Positions 19,459 through 27,131 of a DNA stretch of 64,000 bases are shown here, piece after piece. The notes beneath the pieces are model-generated. The model was not told the origin of the DNA. It made no database searches and was given only the letters and a program-made list of their open reading frames with translations. The stretch is taken from assembly GCF_000737765.1 (NCBI RefSeq), contig NZ_JPRI01000001.1:124001-188000 (forward strand). Reading direction: 5' to 3'. Each line of letters opens with the position of its first letter. Within the stretch, counting starts at the first letter, position 1. Source of the stretch: Chryseobacterium vrystaatense (lineage in GTDB: Bacteria > Bacteroidota > Bacteroidia > Flavobacteriales > Weeksellaceae). The translations under genes were made by a program, and so were the position numbers.

Positions 19459-19819
19459 TTTCTATTTTCTTATAATAATTGATAAATCCACTGATAAGCT
19501 TTTTACATAAAATGATTTTTGCTGTAATTTTATCAAAATCTGTCTTAGAAATATGGTTTTGATCCAAGGACAAGCAAAGCTCATTTTCAAGCTTATATAA
19601 AGATCCTCCAGCAATATCCAAAAATGGCAGAGTACTTTCCGAGGTCCCTATTCCAAATCCTTCAGTCCTGTTTGAAGGAACTGAAACTACAGCTCTCCTA
19701 ATGTAGCTGGTAAAATCCGGCAATTCTTTTCCTGATTTTTTTTTGGTGAAACTATCTAATAGAACAACCAATTTTTTTCCTTCATTCCAAACCTCCAGTT
19801 GTGTATAATCTCTGCTCAT
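19448..19819 (-). CDS. Four-helix-bundle protein (23S rRNA intervening-sequence protein family)
   Basis: A 123-residue protein with the family hallmarks: [22 protein letters not shown] at the N-terminus, [19 protein letters not shown] (about 38-56), and a helical C-half ending in INYYKKIE. The family was first found inside intervening sequences of spirochaete 23S rRNA but is scattered widely in bacterial genomes. It folds as a four-helix bundle that forms pentamers. Its function is not established. Here it sits inside the methionine operon, 31 bp after metZ and overlapping the metH N-part by 11 bp, so it is co-transcribed and probably translationally coupled. No rRNA is nearby. Confidence 0.88.
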   Translation of the reverse strand: MSRDYTQLEVWNEGKKLVVLLDSFTKKKSGKELPDFTSYIRRAVVSVPSNRTEGFGIGTSESTLPFLDIAGGSLYKLENELCLSLDQNHISKTDFDKITAKIILCKKLISGFINYYKKIENEK

Positions 19820-19850
19820 ATGTATTATCTTTTAACGATTAATTGCCCAA

Positions 19851-21011
19851 CTAATCTAAAGCCTGTTTTAGATCTGCAATGATATCATCTATATGCTCCA
19901 GGCCAACAGAACATCGAACAAGACCCGCTGTAATTCCTACTTCGTTTCTTTCCTCGTCTGTCAGTTTTGAATGGGTAGTTGAGGCAGGATGCGTTACAAT
20001 CGTTCTGGTGTCTCCCAGATTGGCAGAAAGTGAACACATTTTTATTTTATTTAAGAAATTTCTTCCTCCTTCTATTCCACCTTTAATTTCGAATGCGACT
20101 ATGTTACCTCCCAATTTCATCTGCTTTTTAGCCACTGCATAGCTTGGATGAGATTCCAGGAATGGATATTTGGTCAGCTTAACATTCGGATGGTCTTCTA
20201 AAAATTGGGCAACCTTTAATGCATTTTCACAGTGCTTTTCAACACGAATCGCCAGCGTCTCCAGACTTCTAGACAATACCCATGCGTTGAATGGCGACAT
20301 GGCAGGTCCTGTATTTCTGGCAAAAAGATAAATTTCTCTGATCAGATCAGCCTTCCCTACAGCTACACCTCCCAATACTCTTCCCTGTCCATCAATCAGT
20401 TTCGTTGCAGAATGTACAACAACATCTGCACCATATTTAATGGGCTGTTGCAGATAAGGTGTTGCAAAACAGTTATCTACAATAAAAATCAAATTATGTT
20501 TTTTCGCGATCTTTCCAAAAAATTCAAGATCAAGAATTTCAATAGCAGGATTGGTAGGAGTCTCAAGATACAGGATCTTGGTATTGGGTTTAATATACTG
20601 CTCAACATGCTCTGCATCCTCTGCTTTGAAATACGTTGTTTCAATATTCCACTTAGGGAAATATTTTGTAAAAAGGGTATGTGTAGATCCAAAAACAGAC
20701 TGACAGCTTACAATATGATCGCCCGCATCCAATAAAGTGGCAAATGTGGAATAGATAGCTGCCATTCCTGTAGCGAATGCATATCCAGCTTCTGCACCTT
20801 CCATTTTTACGATCTTATCTGTGAATTCTGTCACATTAGGATTTGAAAAACGGCTGTACAGGTTTTTGGATTTTTCTTCCGCAAAACTTGCTCTCATATC
20901 TTCCGCATCTTCAAAAATAAAGCTGGATGTAAGGTATAAAGGGGTAGAATGTTCATCAAACTGACTTCTTTCAGTTTGGGTTCTTATCGCTGAAGTTTCA
21001 AAATTTTCCAT
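19851..21011 (-). CDS. metZ: O-acetyl/O-succinylhomoserine sulfhydrylase (Cys/Met metabolism PLP enzyme)
   Basis: A 386-residue fold-type I PLP enzyme. The PLP lysine is K204 in HSATKLIDGQGR, with the preceding cofactor aspartate in FIVDNCFATP (179) and YSRFSNPN near the N-terminus contacting phosphate. The IDGQGR variant after the lysine is typical of the sulfhydrylase (MetZ/MetY) branch rather than cystathionine gamma-synthase. It lies between homoserine dehydrogenase and metH and downstream of an acyltransferase of the MetX family. It therefore probably turns acyl-homoserine plus sulfide directly into homocysteine. The acyl group, acetyl or succinyl, cannot be decided from sequence; the neighbouring MetX type suggests acetyl. 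Confidence 0.93.
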   Translation of the reverse strand: MENFETSAIRTQTERSQFDEHSTPLYLTSSFIFEDAEDMRASFAEEKSKNLYSRFSNPNVTEFTDKIVKMEGAEAGYAFATGMAAIYSTFATLLDAGDHIVSCQSVFGSTHTLFTKYFPKWNIETTYFKAEDAEHVEQYIKPNTKILYLETPTNPAIEILDLEFFGKIAKKHNLIFIVDNCFATPYLQQPIKYGADVVVHSATKLIDGQGRVLGGVAVGKADLIREIYLFARNTGPAMSPFNAWVLSRSLETLAIRVEKHCENALKVAQFLEDHPNVKLTKYPFLESHPSYAVAKKQMKLGGNIVAFEIKGGIEGGRNFLNKIKMCSLSANLGDTRTIVTHPASTTHSKLTDEERNEVGITAGLVRCSVGLEHIDDIIADLKQALD

Positions 21012-21079
21012 ATAGTTTAATTATCAATGTACGAATGATTGCCAGGCTGTTACCTTGCTATATTGTTACATTATTAATA

Positions 21080-22618
21080 TTATTTAGTTTCACTTACTCT
21101 TAGAATATCTCCAAAAACACCTCTTGCAGTTACCTGAGCACCGGCACCGGCGCCCATAATCACAATCGGATTTTCTCCATAACTTTCAGTATAAATCTCA
21201 AAGATAGAATCTGAACCTTTAAGCTGGCCTAAGGCAGAACTTCCAGGCACTGAAATCAATTTCACATCAAGTTGCCCTTTATCTTTCTGAAGATCTCCGT
21301 GAAGATCTCCTACATAGCGCAGTACATGATCCGGTTCCTGTCCTTCTTTAAGTTTCTGATATTCCTCATCCAGTTCATCCAGTCTTGAGATAAATTCACT
21401 TTTTTCTACCGACAATAGATTTTCCGGGATTAAATTCTGTATGTTGATATCCTGGAATTCATTAATAAGATCTAACTCTCTGGCAAGGATCAGAAGTTTT
21501 CGTGCGACATCGTTTCCTGAAAGGTCTTCACGTGGATCCGGCTCTGTATATCCTTTTTCCATTGCCTCTCCTATTACGGTTGAAAACTTATCATTTCTCA
21601 CTGAGAAGTTATTGAAGATATAACTTAACGACCCAGAGAATACGCCTTTAATCCTCGTAATATTTTCTCCTGAAAGGTGTAGCAATTTTATGGTATCAAT
21701 TAATGGAAGTCCTGCTCCTACGTTGGTTTCATAAAGATATCGTCTGTTGTTTTTGCTCAACGTATATCTTAGTTTACGGTATTCCTCGATGGGAAGTGTA
21801 TTGAATATTTTATTGGAAGAAACCAGATCAAAACCATTTTCAGCAAGGGTATGATAATTTTTCACAAAATCTTTGCTGGCCGTGTTATCGACTACGATCA
21901 GATTTTCCAACTGATTTTCTTTGGAGAAGTTGATCAGCTCCTCCACATTCGATGGATGTTCAGCCGTTAGAACCTCATCATTCCAATCGGCATTAAAACC
22001 CTTTTTATTAAAAGCTATTTTTCTTGAATTGGCTACTGCAACCACTTTAAGATCGATCTTTTTTCTTCTTTTTATTTCTTCTGAAGATCGCAAAACCTGT
22101 TCTATTAAAGTCTTCCCTACATTCCCATGTCCGATAATTGCAAGATGTACTGTTTTGGGTTTTTTGAAAATTTCAGATTCAATAACATTCTTTGTTTTCT
22201 CATCCTGTGAAGAAGTTACTACAATATTTACTCTGTTTTCGCCAGCTACCTGATTTAAAAGAAGTGGGAAAACATTATTTCTTGCAAGTTCTGCAAGTAC
22301 TTTATTGAAATCTTCAGCTACAAAACCAAGTACTGAAACATTATTGATACTATAGATTTGTGAGACTTTTCCTGATTTTCTCTCTGCTTCAAATTCGTCA
22401 ATCAGGCAAGCCACTGCTTTTTCAGCATCTGCCTCGTTCACCAGAATAGAGAGTCCGTTTTCTATCGCCTGCTGGGAGATCACTCCCACACTGATTCGCG
22501 CTAAAGTAAGCGCTTTAAAAATTCTTCCGTCGATTCCTATTTCTCCTAAGAAATCTTCTCCTTCAAACTTGATGATTGATCTGTTTTTTAAAAACTTTAT
22601 TTCGTTCGCATTTTTCAT
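21080..22618 (-). CDS. ACT-domain homoserine dehydrogenase lacking the aspartokinase catalytic domain
   Basis: A 512-residue protein that reduces aspartate semialdehyde to homoserine. The first 150 or so residues resemble the tandem ACT regulatory region of ThrA/MetL-type fusions (GVISQQAIENGLSILV, NVSVLGFVAEDF). The homoserine dehydrogenase part begins at AIIGHGNVGKT (NAD(P) loop G163-x-G165-xx-G168) and contains NVGAGLPLIDTIKLL, GVFSGSLSYIF and EPDPREDLSGNDVARK. No aspartokinase catalytic domain is present, so the gene looks like the C-terminal two thirds of a bifunctional enzyme. It overlaps metX by 4 bp (ATGA). Sensing of threonine or methionine by the ACT region is inference. Confidence 0.93.
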   Translation of the reverse strand: MKNANEIKFLKNRSIIKFEGEDFLGEIGIDGRIFKALTLARISVGVISQQAIENGLSILVNEADAEKAVACLIDEFEAERKSGKVSQIYSINNVSVLGFVAEDFNKVLAELARNNVFPLLLNQVAGENRVNIVVTSSQDEKTKNVIESEIFKKPKTVHLAIIGHGNVGKTLIEQVLRSSEEIKRRKKIDLKVVAVANSRKIAFNKKGFNADWNDEVLTAEHPSNVEELINFSKENQLENLIVVDNTASKDFVKNYHTLAENGFDLVSSNKIFNTLPIEEYRKLRYTLSKNNRRYLYETNVGAGLPLIDTIKLLHLSGENITRIKGVFSGSLSYIFNNFSVRNDKFSTVIGEAMEKGYTEPDPREDLSGNDVARKLLILARELDLINEFQDINIQNLIPENLLSVEKSEFISRLDELDEEYQKLKEGQEPDHVLRYVGDLHGDLQKDKGQLDVKLISVPGSSALGQLKGSDSIFEIYTESYGENPIVIMGAGAGAQVTARGVFGDILRVSETK

Positions 22619-23616
22619 CTGTTCTTTACTTTTTGTTTATTATTATCAGATGGAGTTTCGCTTTCGCTCTCTTTCATTCTGAAAATATTGTTGATGATAT
22701 TATTTAATTGTTTGTATTCCATTAAGAAGGCATCATGTCCGTGAATTGACTGTATCTCATGATAGAAGACTTCTTTCTTTTTATCTTTCAGCTTCTCAAA
22801 GCACATTCGTATTTCTGAGGCAGGAAAAAACAAATCTGTATCTACAGCAATCAGGTGCATTCGTGCGCTGATCTTTTCCAGTTTATTTTCGTCCGTATTG
22901 ATGTTCATGAGAAGATGATTCATAAGCTTGTAAGAGCTTAAACTAAATCTATCGTTTAGTGAATTTCCATGATAAACAAGCCAGTCTTCTGATTCCAACC
23001 GCTGATTTTCCTTAAGATATCTATTCTGAAATCTGTCGTTTAGGGACTGTGGAGTTCTGTAGCACAACATAGCGTGGATCCTAGCTTTTTGAAGAGGTTC
23101 TTCATTTCCATTCAACAGAAATTTCTGAACCAGACACTGTGCGTGAAGCCAGTCATGAGTTCTGAAATCGCAGGCAACAGGAATAAAAATCTCTGCAAGC
23201 TGCGGCTGCTTCGCCAGCATTTCCCAGGCAATTCCTCCTCCGAGTGAACCTCCAATAATGGCATATAAGTTTTTGATATGTAAAGCTTCGAGACCTTTCA
23301 GGAATATTTCAGCAATGTCTGAAGGGGTGAAGTCTTCGTAATGGTCAATTAAAAAATGATCATATCCGTTTCCGGGAATATTGAAACAAAGAACAGTGTA
23401 TGTATTCGTATCAATTACCTGCTGATCACCGATCAATTGTTTCCACCATCCTTTTTCTCCGGAAACATTTGAATTTCCGGTTAAAGCATGATTTACCAAT
23501 ATAACAGGTGCTGTAAACAGCTCTTTCCCGAAGATCTGATAAGTCAACGGGATATGGCATTCCTTTTGGGAATGATTCTGATACGAAAGATTAATATAGT
23601 TTAGTTCTGTTTTCAA
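22615..23616 (-). CDS. metX: Homoserine O-acetyltransferase (MetX-type alpha/beta hydrolase fold)
   Basis: A 333-residue acyltransferase that makes O-acetylhomoserine from homoserine and acetyl-CoA. Catalytic features are the nucleophile S124 in IGGSLGGG, an aspartate in AVDTDLFFP, a histidine in IHGHDAF, and the MetX hallmark NHALTGNSNV. The open frame extends 38 codons further up to a GTG, but that codon lies inside the SAM-I riboswitch. There is no ATG before the conserved part. I therefore choose TTG at 23616, giving MKTELNYINLSYQ. It is the first gene of the methionine operon, overlapping the dehydrogenase by ATGA. A GTG or ATT start elsewhere cannot be excluded. Confidence 0.92.
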   Translation of the reverse strand: MKTELNYINLSYQNHSQKECHIPLTYQIFGKELFTAPVILVNHALTGNSNVSGEKGWWKQLIGDQQVIDTNTYTVLCFNIPGNGYDHFLIDHYEDFTPSDIAEIFLKGLEALHIKNLYAIIGGSLGGGIAWEMLAKQPQLAEIFIPVACDFRTHDWLHAQCLVQKFLLNGNEEPLQKARIHAMLCYRTPQSLNDRFQNRYLKENQRLESEDWLVYHGNSLNDRFSLSSYKLMNHLLMNINTDENKLEKISARMHLIAVDTDLFFPASEIRMCFEKLKDKKKEVFYHEIQSIHGHDAFLMEYKQLNNIINNIFRMKESESETPSDNNKQKVKNR

Positions 23617-23679
23617 TTCTATTATTATTTTAATACAATTGAAAATGCCACAGGAAATGGCTGAAAAGAACTTCAGTAA

Positions 23680-23782
23680 GTTATCTGTCCAAAATAAATT
23701 GGTAGAACGTAGCACCTTCTCTGCTTGCACAAAGGGTTGCTAAGGTTTCATAGGGTCTAATCCCTCAACCTTTCTTGATAAC
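23680..23782 (-). promoter_or_regulatory. SAM-I riboswitch (S-box leader) of the methionine operon
   Basis: On the minus strand the leader contains the core of the S-box motif: TTATCAAGAAAGGTTGAGGG, a short loop, CCCTATGAAACCTTAGCAACC (split here as CCCTATGAAACC and TTAGCAACC), then AAGGTGCTACGTTC. P1 can close between GTTATC (23777-23782) and GATAAC (23680-23685). In this class SAM binding turns off sulfur-amino-acid genes. The metX start lies about 64 nt past P1. A short hairpin, GCCA and TGGC arms, followed by a U-rich stretch in this gap could act as the off-switch, but the mechanism is not clear. Confidence 0.92.
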
Positions 23783-23920
23783 ATTTTCAATATTTGAATG
23801 AACGCTCTGCAAAGATATGTCTTTTCTTTTAAATTTTAAAAGAAAAAATATTTAATCTTAAAAAAGCCTCTAATCATAAGTGTTTCAAGGCTATGTTAAG
23901 AATTATTCAGATGAAAAGAA

Positions 23921-23951
23921 TTGGAATTATTTTTCAAAAAAACTAACTTCG
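23921..23951 (+). promoter_or_regulatory. Promoter for the GH63-like gene
   Basis: TTG (23921-23923), a 20-bp spacer, then TAACTTCG (23944-23951), one mismatch from TAnnTTTG. It lies 20 bp before the ATG at 23972. Confidence 0.55.
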
Positions 23952-23971
23952 TCTTGAAAAAATGATGAAAT

Positions 23972-26587
23972 ATGACTGTTGAAAAAGAAAGATTACAAGA
24001 TTCCCAATGGAAAAACTGGGGACCATATGTCAGCAACCGACAGTGGGGAAATGTACGTGAAGACTACAGCCCAAACGGAAACGCCTGGCATTACGCGAAC
24101 CATAATAATGCAGAAAGCTATGCTTACAGATGGGGTGAAGAAGGTATAGCAGGAATCTCCGATGTGAAGCAGATTTTCTGTTTTGCTTTTTCATTCTGGA
24201 ACAAAAAGGATAAGATAATAAAAGAACGTTTCTTCGGGCTGAGCAATCCTCAGGGTAATCACGGAGAGGATATCAAGGAGATTTTTTACTACCTTGATAA
24301 TACACCTACCCACAGCTATATGAAAATGGTGTACAAGTATCCCATCAACCCATTTCCCTATGATGATCTTGTTGCAGAAAATGGGAGGCGCAGTAAAAAG
24401 GAACCCGAATACGAAATTTTTGATACTGGAATTTTTGACAATGACGAATATTTTGATATTTTTATTGAATACTGTAAAGCAGACCATAATGATATTCTGG
24501 CGAGAGTAACTGTTCATAACAGAAGTCGTGAGGATGCCCCGATTGTGGTAGCTCCCACTGCCTGGTTTAGAAATAACTGGAAATGGGGCTACAATACTTA
24601 TAAAGGACAGACCAATGCCTCCTACGACGGATGCATCGATATTAATCATGACAGTATTTCAATCAAAAAGCTGTATTCAAGAAATCTGGCGGCCAAGAGT
24701 GCTTTCTGTGAGAATGAAACCAATACTCCAAAATTATATGGAGCTCCTTATACAGGAAATACTTATTTCAAAGATGGCATTAACGATCATATTATTTACG
24801 GGAGCAATACAGTGAATCCTGAAAAAAGAGGCAGCAAAGCTTCTTTTATTATAGATGAAATCATAGAAGCAGGTCAGTCTAAAACTTTTGATTTCAGATT
24901 ATGTCCTGCTGAGGTGGATGAGCCTTTTGAAAATTTTGACGAGATCTTTGCTGCTAGAATCGCTGACACCAATGAGTTTTACCATGAAATCCAAAGTGAA
25001 ACGACAAATGATGATGAAAGGAATGTTCAGAGACAGGCTTTTGCCGGTCTTCTTTGGAATAAACAGTTTTATCATTACAATGTAGGGAAATGGCTGAAAG
25101 GGGATCCTAATCATCAGGCTCCAAGAAACTTCAATGACTATGTAAGAAATACAGAATGGAACCATCTTCACAATAAGGATATTATCTCGATGCCCGATAA
25201 ATGGGAATATCCATGGTATGCTACCTGGGATCTGGCTTTTCATTGCGTTCCTTTTTCCATTATTGATGCTGAATTTGCAAAGGGACAGCTTCTTCTTTTG
25301 ACGAAGGAATGGTATATGCATCCAAACGGTCAGCTTCCTGCCTATGAATGGAATCTGAGCGACGTGAATCCTCCTGTCCATGCATGGTCATGCTTCCGTG
25401 TTTTTAAAATTGATGAAAAACAGAATGGCAAGCCTGATCTTTTATTTCTGGAGAAGGTTTTCCAGAAGCTCCTTCTAAATTTTACATGGTGGGTAAACAG
25501 AAAAGACCAAAGCGGTAATAATATTTTTGGCGGAGGCTTCCTTGGTCTGGATAATATCGGAGCTTTTGACCGTAATATGGAACTGAAAGACGGACAACAC
25601 CTTGAACAGGCAGACGGAACCAGCTGGATGGCAATGTACGCCCTGAATATGATGCGGATTGCAATGGAACTCGCCCAGTATTATCAGGTGTATGAAGATA
25701 TGGCGATCAAATTTTTTGAACATTATCTGTACATCGCAGAAGCAATGGAAAACTTAGGTGAAGAGAAAGAAGGTCTATGGAATGAGGAAGACGGCTTTTT
25801 CTATGATGTACTTCAGCTCGGCAATGGAGAAAGTGTTTCGTTAAAACTTAGAAGTATTGTTGGACTGATTCCTATGTTTGCAGTAGAAATTATAGACCAT
25901 AAATTACTGGATAAGATGCCTAATTTCAAGACACGCATGGAATGGGTACTGAAGAACAAACCGGAGCTTACAAAGCTGGTTTCCCATTGGGACGAGGAAG
26001 GACAGGGCAGAAAACATCTGATGAGTATTTTACGCAAAAACAGACTAACTAAGGTTTTGAGAAGAATGCTTGATGAGAATGAATTTTTAAGCTCTTATGG
26101 AATTCGTGCCATGTCAAAAGTATACGAAGAAAATCCATTTGTATTCTCAGTTCACGGTACTGAAAATGTAGTATATTATACTCCTGCGGAAAGCGACAGC
26201 AGAATGTTTGGAGGCAACAGCAACTGGCGCGGGCCGATCTGGTTCCCTATCAATTTCCTGATCGTAGAAAGTTTACAGCGTTTTCACTTTTATTACGGGA
26301 ACAGCTTAAAAGTAGAATTTCCGACCGGAAGCGGTGAAAAGAAAAACCTTGATGAGGTAGCACAAAATATCAGCAAAAGACTATGCTCACTGTTTTTAAA
26401 AGATGAAGACGGGCAAAGACCTTTCAATGGCGGCAATGCCAAGTTCAATTACGATGAACATTTTAAGGATTATATCACTTTCTTTGAATATTTTCACGGA
26501 GACAACGGTCGTGGCGTAGGAGCTTCTCACCAAACCGGATGGACGGCAACGGTAGCCAAACTTATGAAACCTAGATTAACAGTATAA
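23972..26587 (+). CDS. GH63-like glucosidase ((alpha/alpha)6 barrel, MGH1-type)
   Basis: An 871-residue protein of the GH63/MGH1-like glucosidase family with no signal peptide, so probably cytosolic. The N-terminal third is a beta-sandwich-like domain (YAYRWGEEGIAGISD, FFGLSNPQGNHGED). The C-terminal (alpha/alpha)6 barrel holds the family's conserved stretches WEYPWYATWDLAFH (about 411-424), QADGTSWMAMYALNM, GGNSNWRGPIWFP and GASHQTGWTATVAKL near the end. Conserved acids D421 and one of the glutamates around 720-830 are candidates for catalysis. Its likely substrate is an alpha-glucoside or glucosylglycerate-type compound; the exact one is not shown. It is monocistronic with its own promoter and a very strong terminator. 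Confidence 0.88.
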   Translation: MTVEKERLQDSQWKNWGPYVSNRQWGNVREDYSPNGNAWHYANHNNAESYAYRWGEEGIAGISDVKQIFCFAFSFWNKKDKIIKERFFGLSNPQGNHGEDIKEIFYYLDNTPTHSYMKMVYKYPINPFPYDDLVAENGRRSKKEPEYEIFDTGIFDNDEYFDIFIEYCKADHNDILARVTVHNRSREDAPIVVAPTAWFRNNWKWGYNTYKGQTNASYDGCIDINHDSISIKKLYSRNLAAKSAFCENETNTPKLYGAPYTGNTYFKDGINDHIIYGSNTVNPEKRGSKASFIIDEIIEAGQSKTFDFRLCPAEVDEPFENFDEIFAARIADTNEFYHEIQSETTNDDERNVQRQAFAGLLWNKQFYHYNVGKWLKGDPNHQAPRNFNDYVRNTEWNHLHNKDIISMPDKWEYPWYATWDLAFHCVPFSIIDAEFAKGQLLLLTKEWYMHPNGQLPAYEWNLSDVNPPVHAWSCFRVFKIDEKQNGKPDLLFLEKVFQKLLLNFTWWVNRKDQSGNNIFGGGFLGLDNIGAFDRNMELKDGQHLEQADGTSWMAMYALNMMRIAMELAQYYQVYEDMAIKFFEHYLYIAEAMENLGEEKEGLWNEEDGFFYDVLQLGNGESVSLKLRSIVGLIPMFAVEIIDHKLLDKMPNFKTRMEWVLKNKPELTKLVSHWDEEGQGRKHLMSILRKNRLTKVLRRMLDENEFLSSYGIRAMSKVYEENPFVFSVHGTENVVYYTPAESDSRMFGGNSNWRGPIWFPINFLIVESLQRFHFYYGNSLKVEFPTGSGEKKNLDEVAQNISKRLCSLFLKDEDGQRPFNGGNAKFNYDEHFKDYITFFEYFHGDNGRGVGASHQTGWTATVAKLMKPRLTV

Positions 26588-26592
26588 AAAGC

Positions 26593-26620
26593 AGAGGCCG
26601 GCCCAAATGGGCCGGCCTCT
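26593..26620. terminator. Strong bidirectional hairpin between GH63-like gene and osmC
   Basis: Perfect 12-bp GC-rich arms AGAGGCCGGCCC and GGGCCGGCCTCT with a 4-nt loop, between convergent genes. The flanks are AT-rich but without a pure T-run. Confidence 0.75.
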
Positions 26621-26637
26621 TATATTAATTAAAAAAA

Positions 26638-27057
26638 TTAAACTTTTTCTCCGTTCACAAGAACTTCATAACCGATCTCTACATTTGGTTCTAAAGTTTT
26701 TGATACGGAACAGTATTTCTCAAAAGAGAGCTGCGCTGCTTTCAATGCTTTTTTAGGATCAATATTCCCTTCCAGAAGAAATCTTACTTTGATCGATTTA
26801 AAAGGTTTTGCATCTTCTACCGGAATTCTTTCTCCTTCTACTTCAGCCTGGAAACCTGTGATTTCCTGACGTTGTTTTTTCAGGATAGCTACGACATCTA
26901 TTCCACTGCATCCGGCAACAGCCATCAGTACGCTTTCCATAGGAGAAACACCTTTAGCTCCGGGTTGTGAGGTATTATCCAAAAGAATAGTATTCCCCTG
27001 TGAGTTGGTACATTCAAATAAAAAATCGTCGTTAAGTCTGTTTAGTGTTATTTTCAT
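26638..27057 (-). CDS. OsmC/Ohr family protein
   Basis: A 139-residue protein with the OsmC fold. The two redox cysteines are C50 (VAGCSGIDVV, start of the central helix) and C116 (FEKYCSVSK). OsmC and Ohr use this cysteine pair to reduce organic hydroperoxides in the cytosol. The catalytic arginine would be expected in the N-terminal strands; no residue stands out, and the protein is closer to the broader YhfA-like OsmC subgroup than to Ohr. It follows the DUF58 gene by 74 bp, a gap that contains a degenerate intergenic repeat, so co-transcription with the MoxR operon is possible but not certain. Confidence 0.92.
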   Translation of the reverse strand: MKITLNRLNDDFLFECTNSQGNTILLDNTSQPGAKGVSPMESVLMAVAGCSGIDVVAILKKQRQEITGFQAEVEGERIPVEDAKPFKSIKVRFLLEGNIDPKKALKAAQLSFEKYCSVSKTLEPNVEIGYEVLVNGEKV

Positions 27058-27074
27058 TTCGAATTTTATTAAAA

Positions 27075-27107
27075 GATTTTTCGGCTCCGCTTAGAGTGAT
27101 GGGAGCC
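27075..27107. repeat. Degenerate copy of a common flavobacterial intergenic repeat
   Basis: On the minus strand ATCACTCTAAGCGGAGCCGAA closely resembles the dispersed flavobacterial element CATTCTGAGCGGAGTCGAA. It also forms a hairpin, GGCTCC (27083-27088) with GGAGCC (27102-27107). No T-tract follows, so it is not a normal terminator. The comparison with the dispersed element is from memory. Confidence 0.45.
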
Positions 27108-27131
27108 ATTAGATTTATGATCAGTGCAAAA

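Noticed and set aside
23617..23730. 38-residue extension of MetX starting from a GTG
   Set aside because: The GTG and following codons are part of the SAM-I riboswitch helices and not a coding N-terminus.
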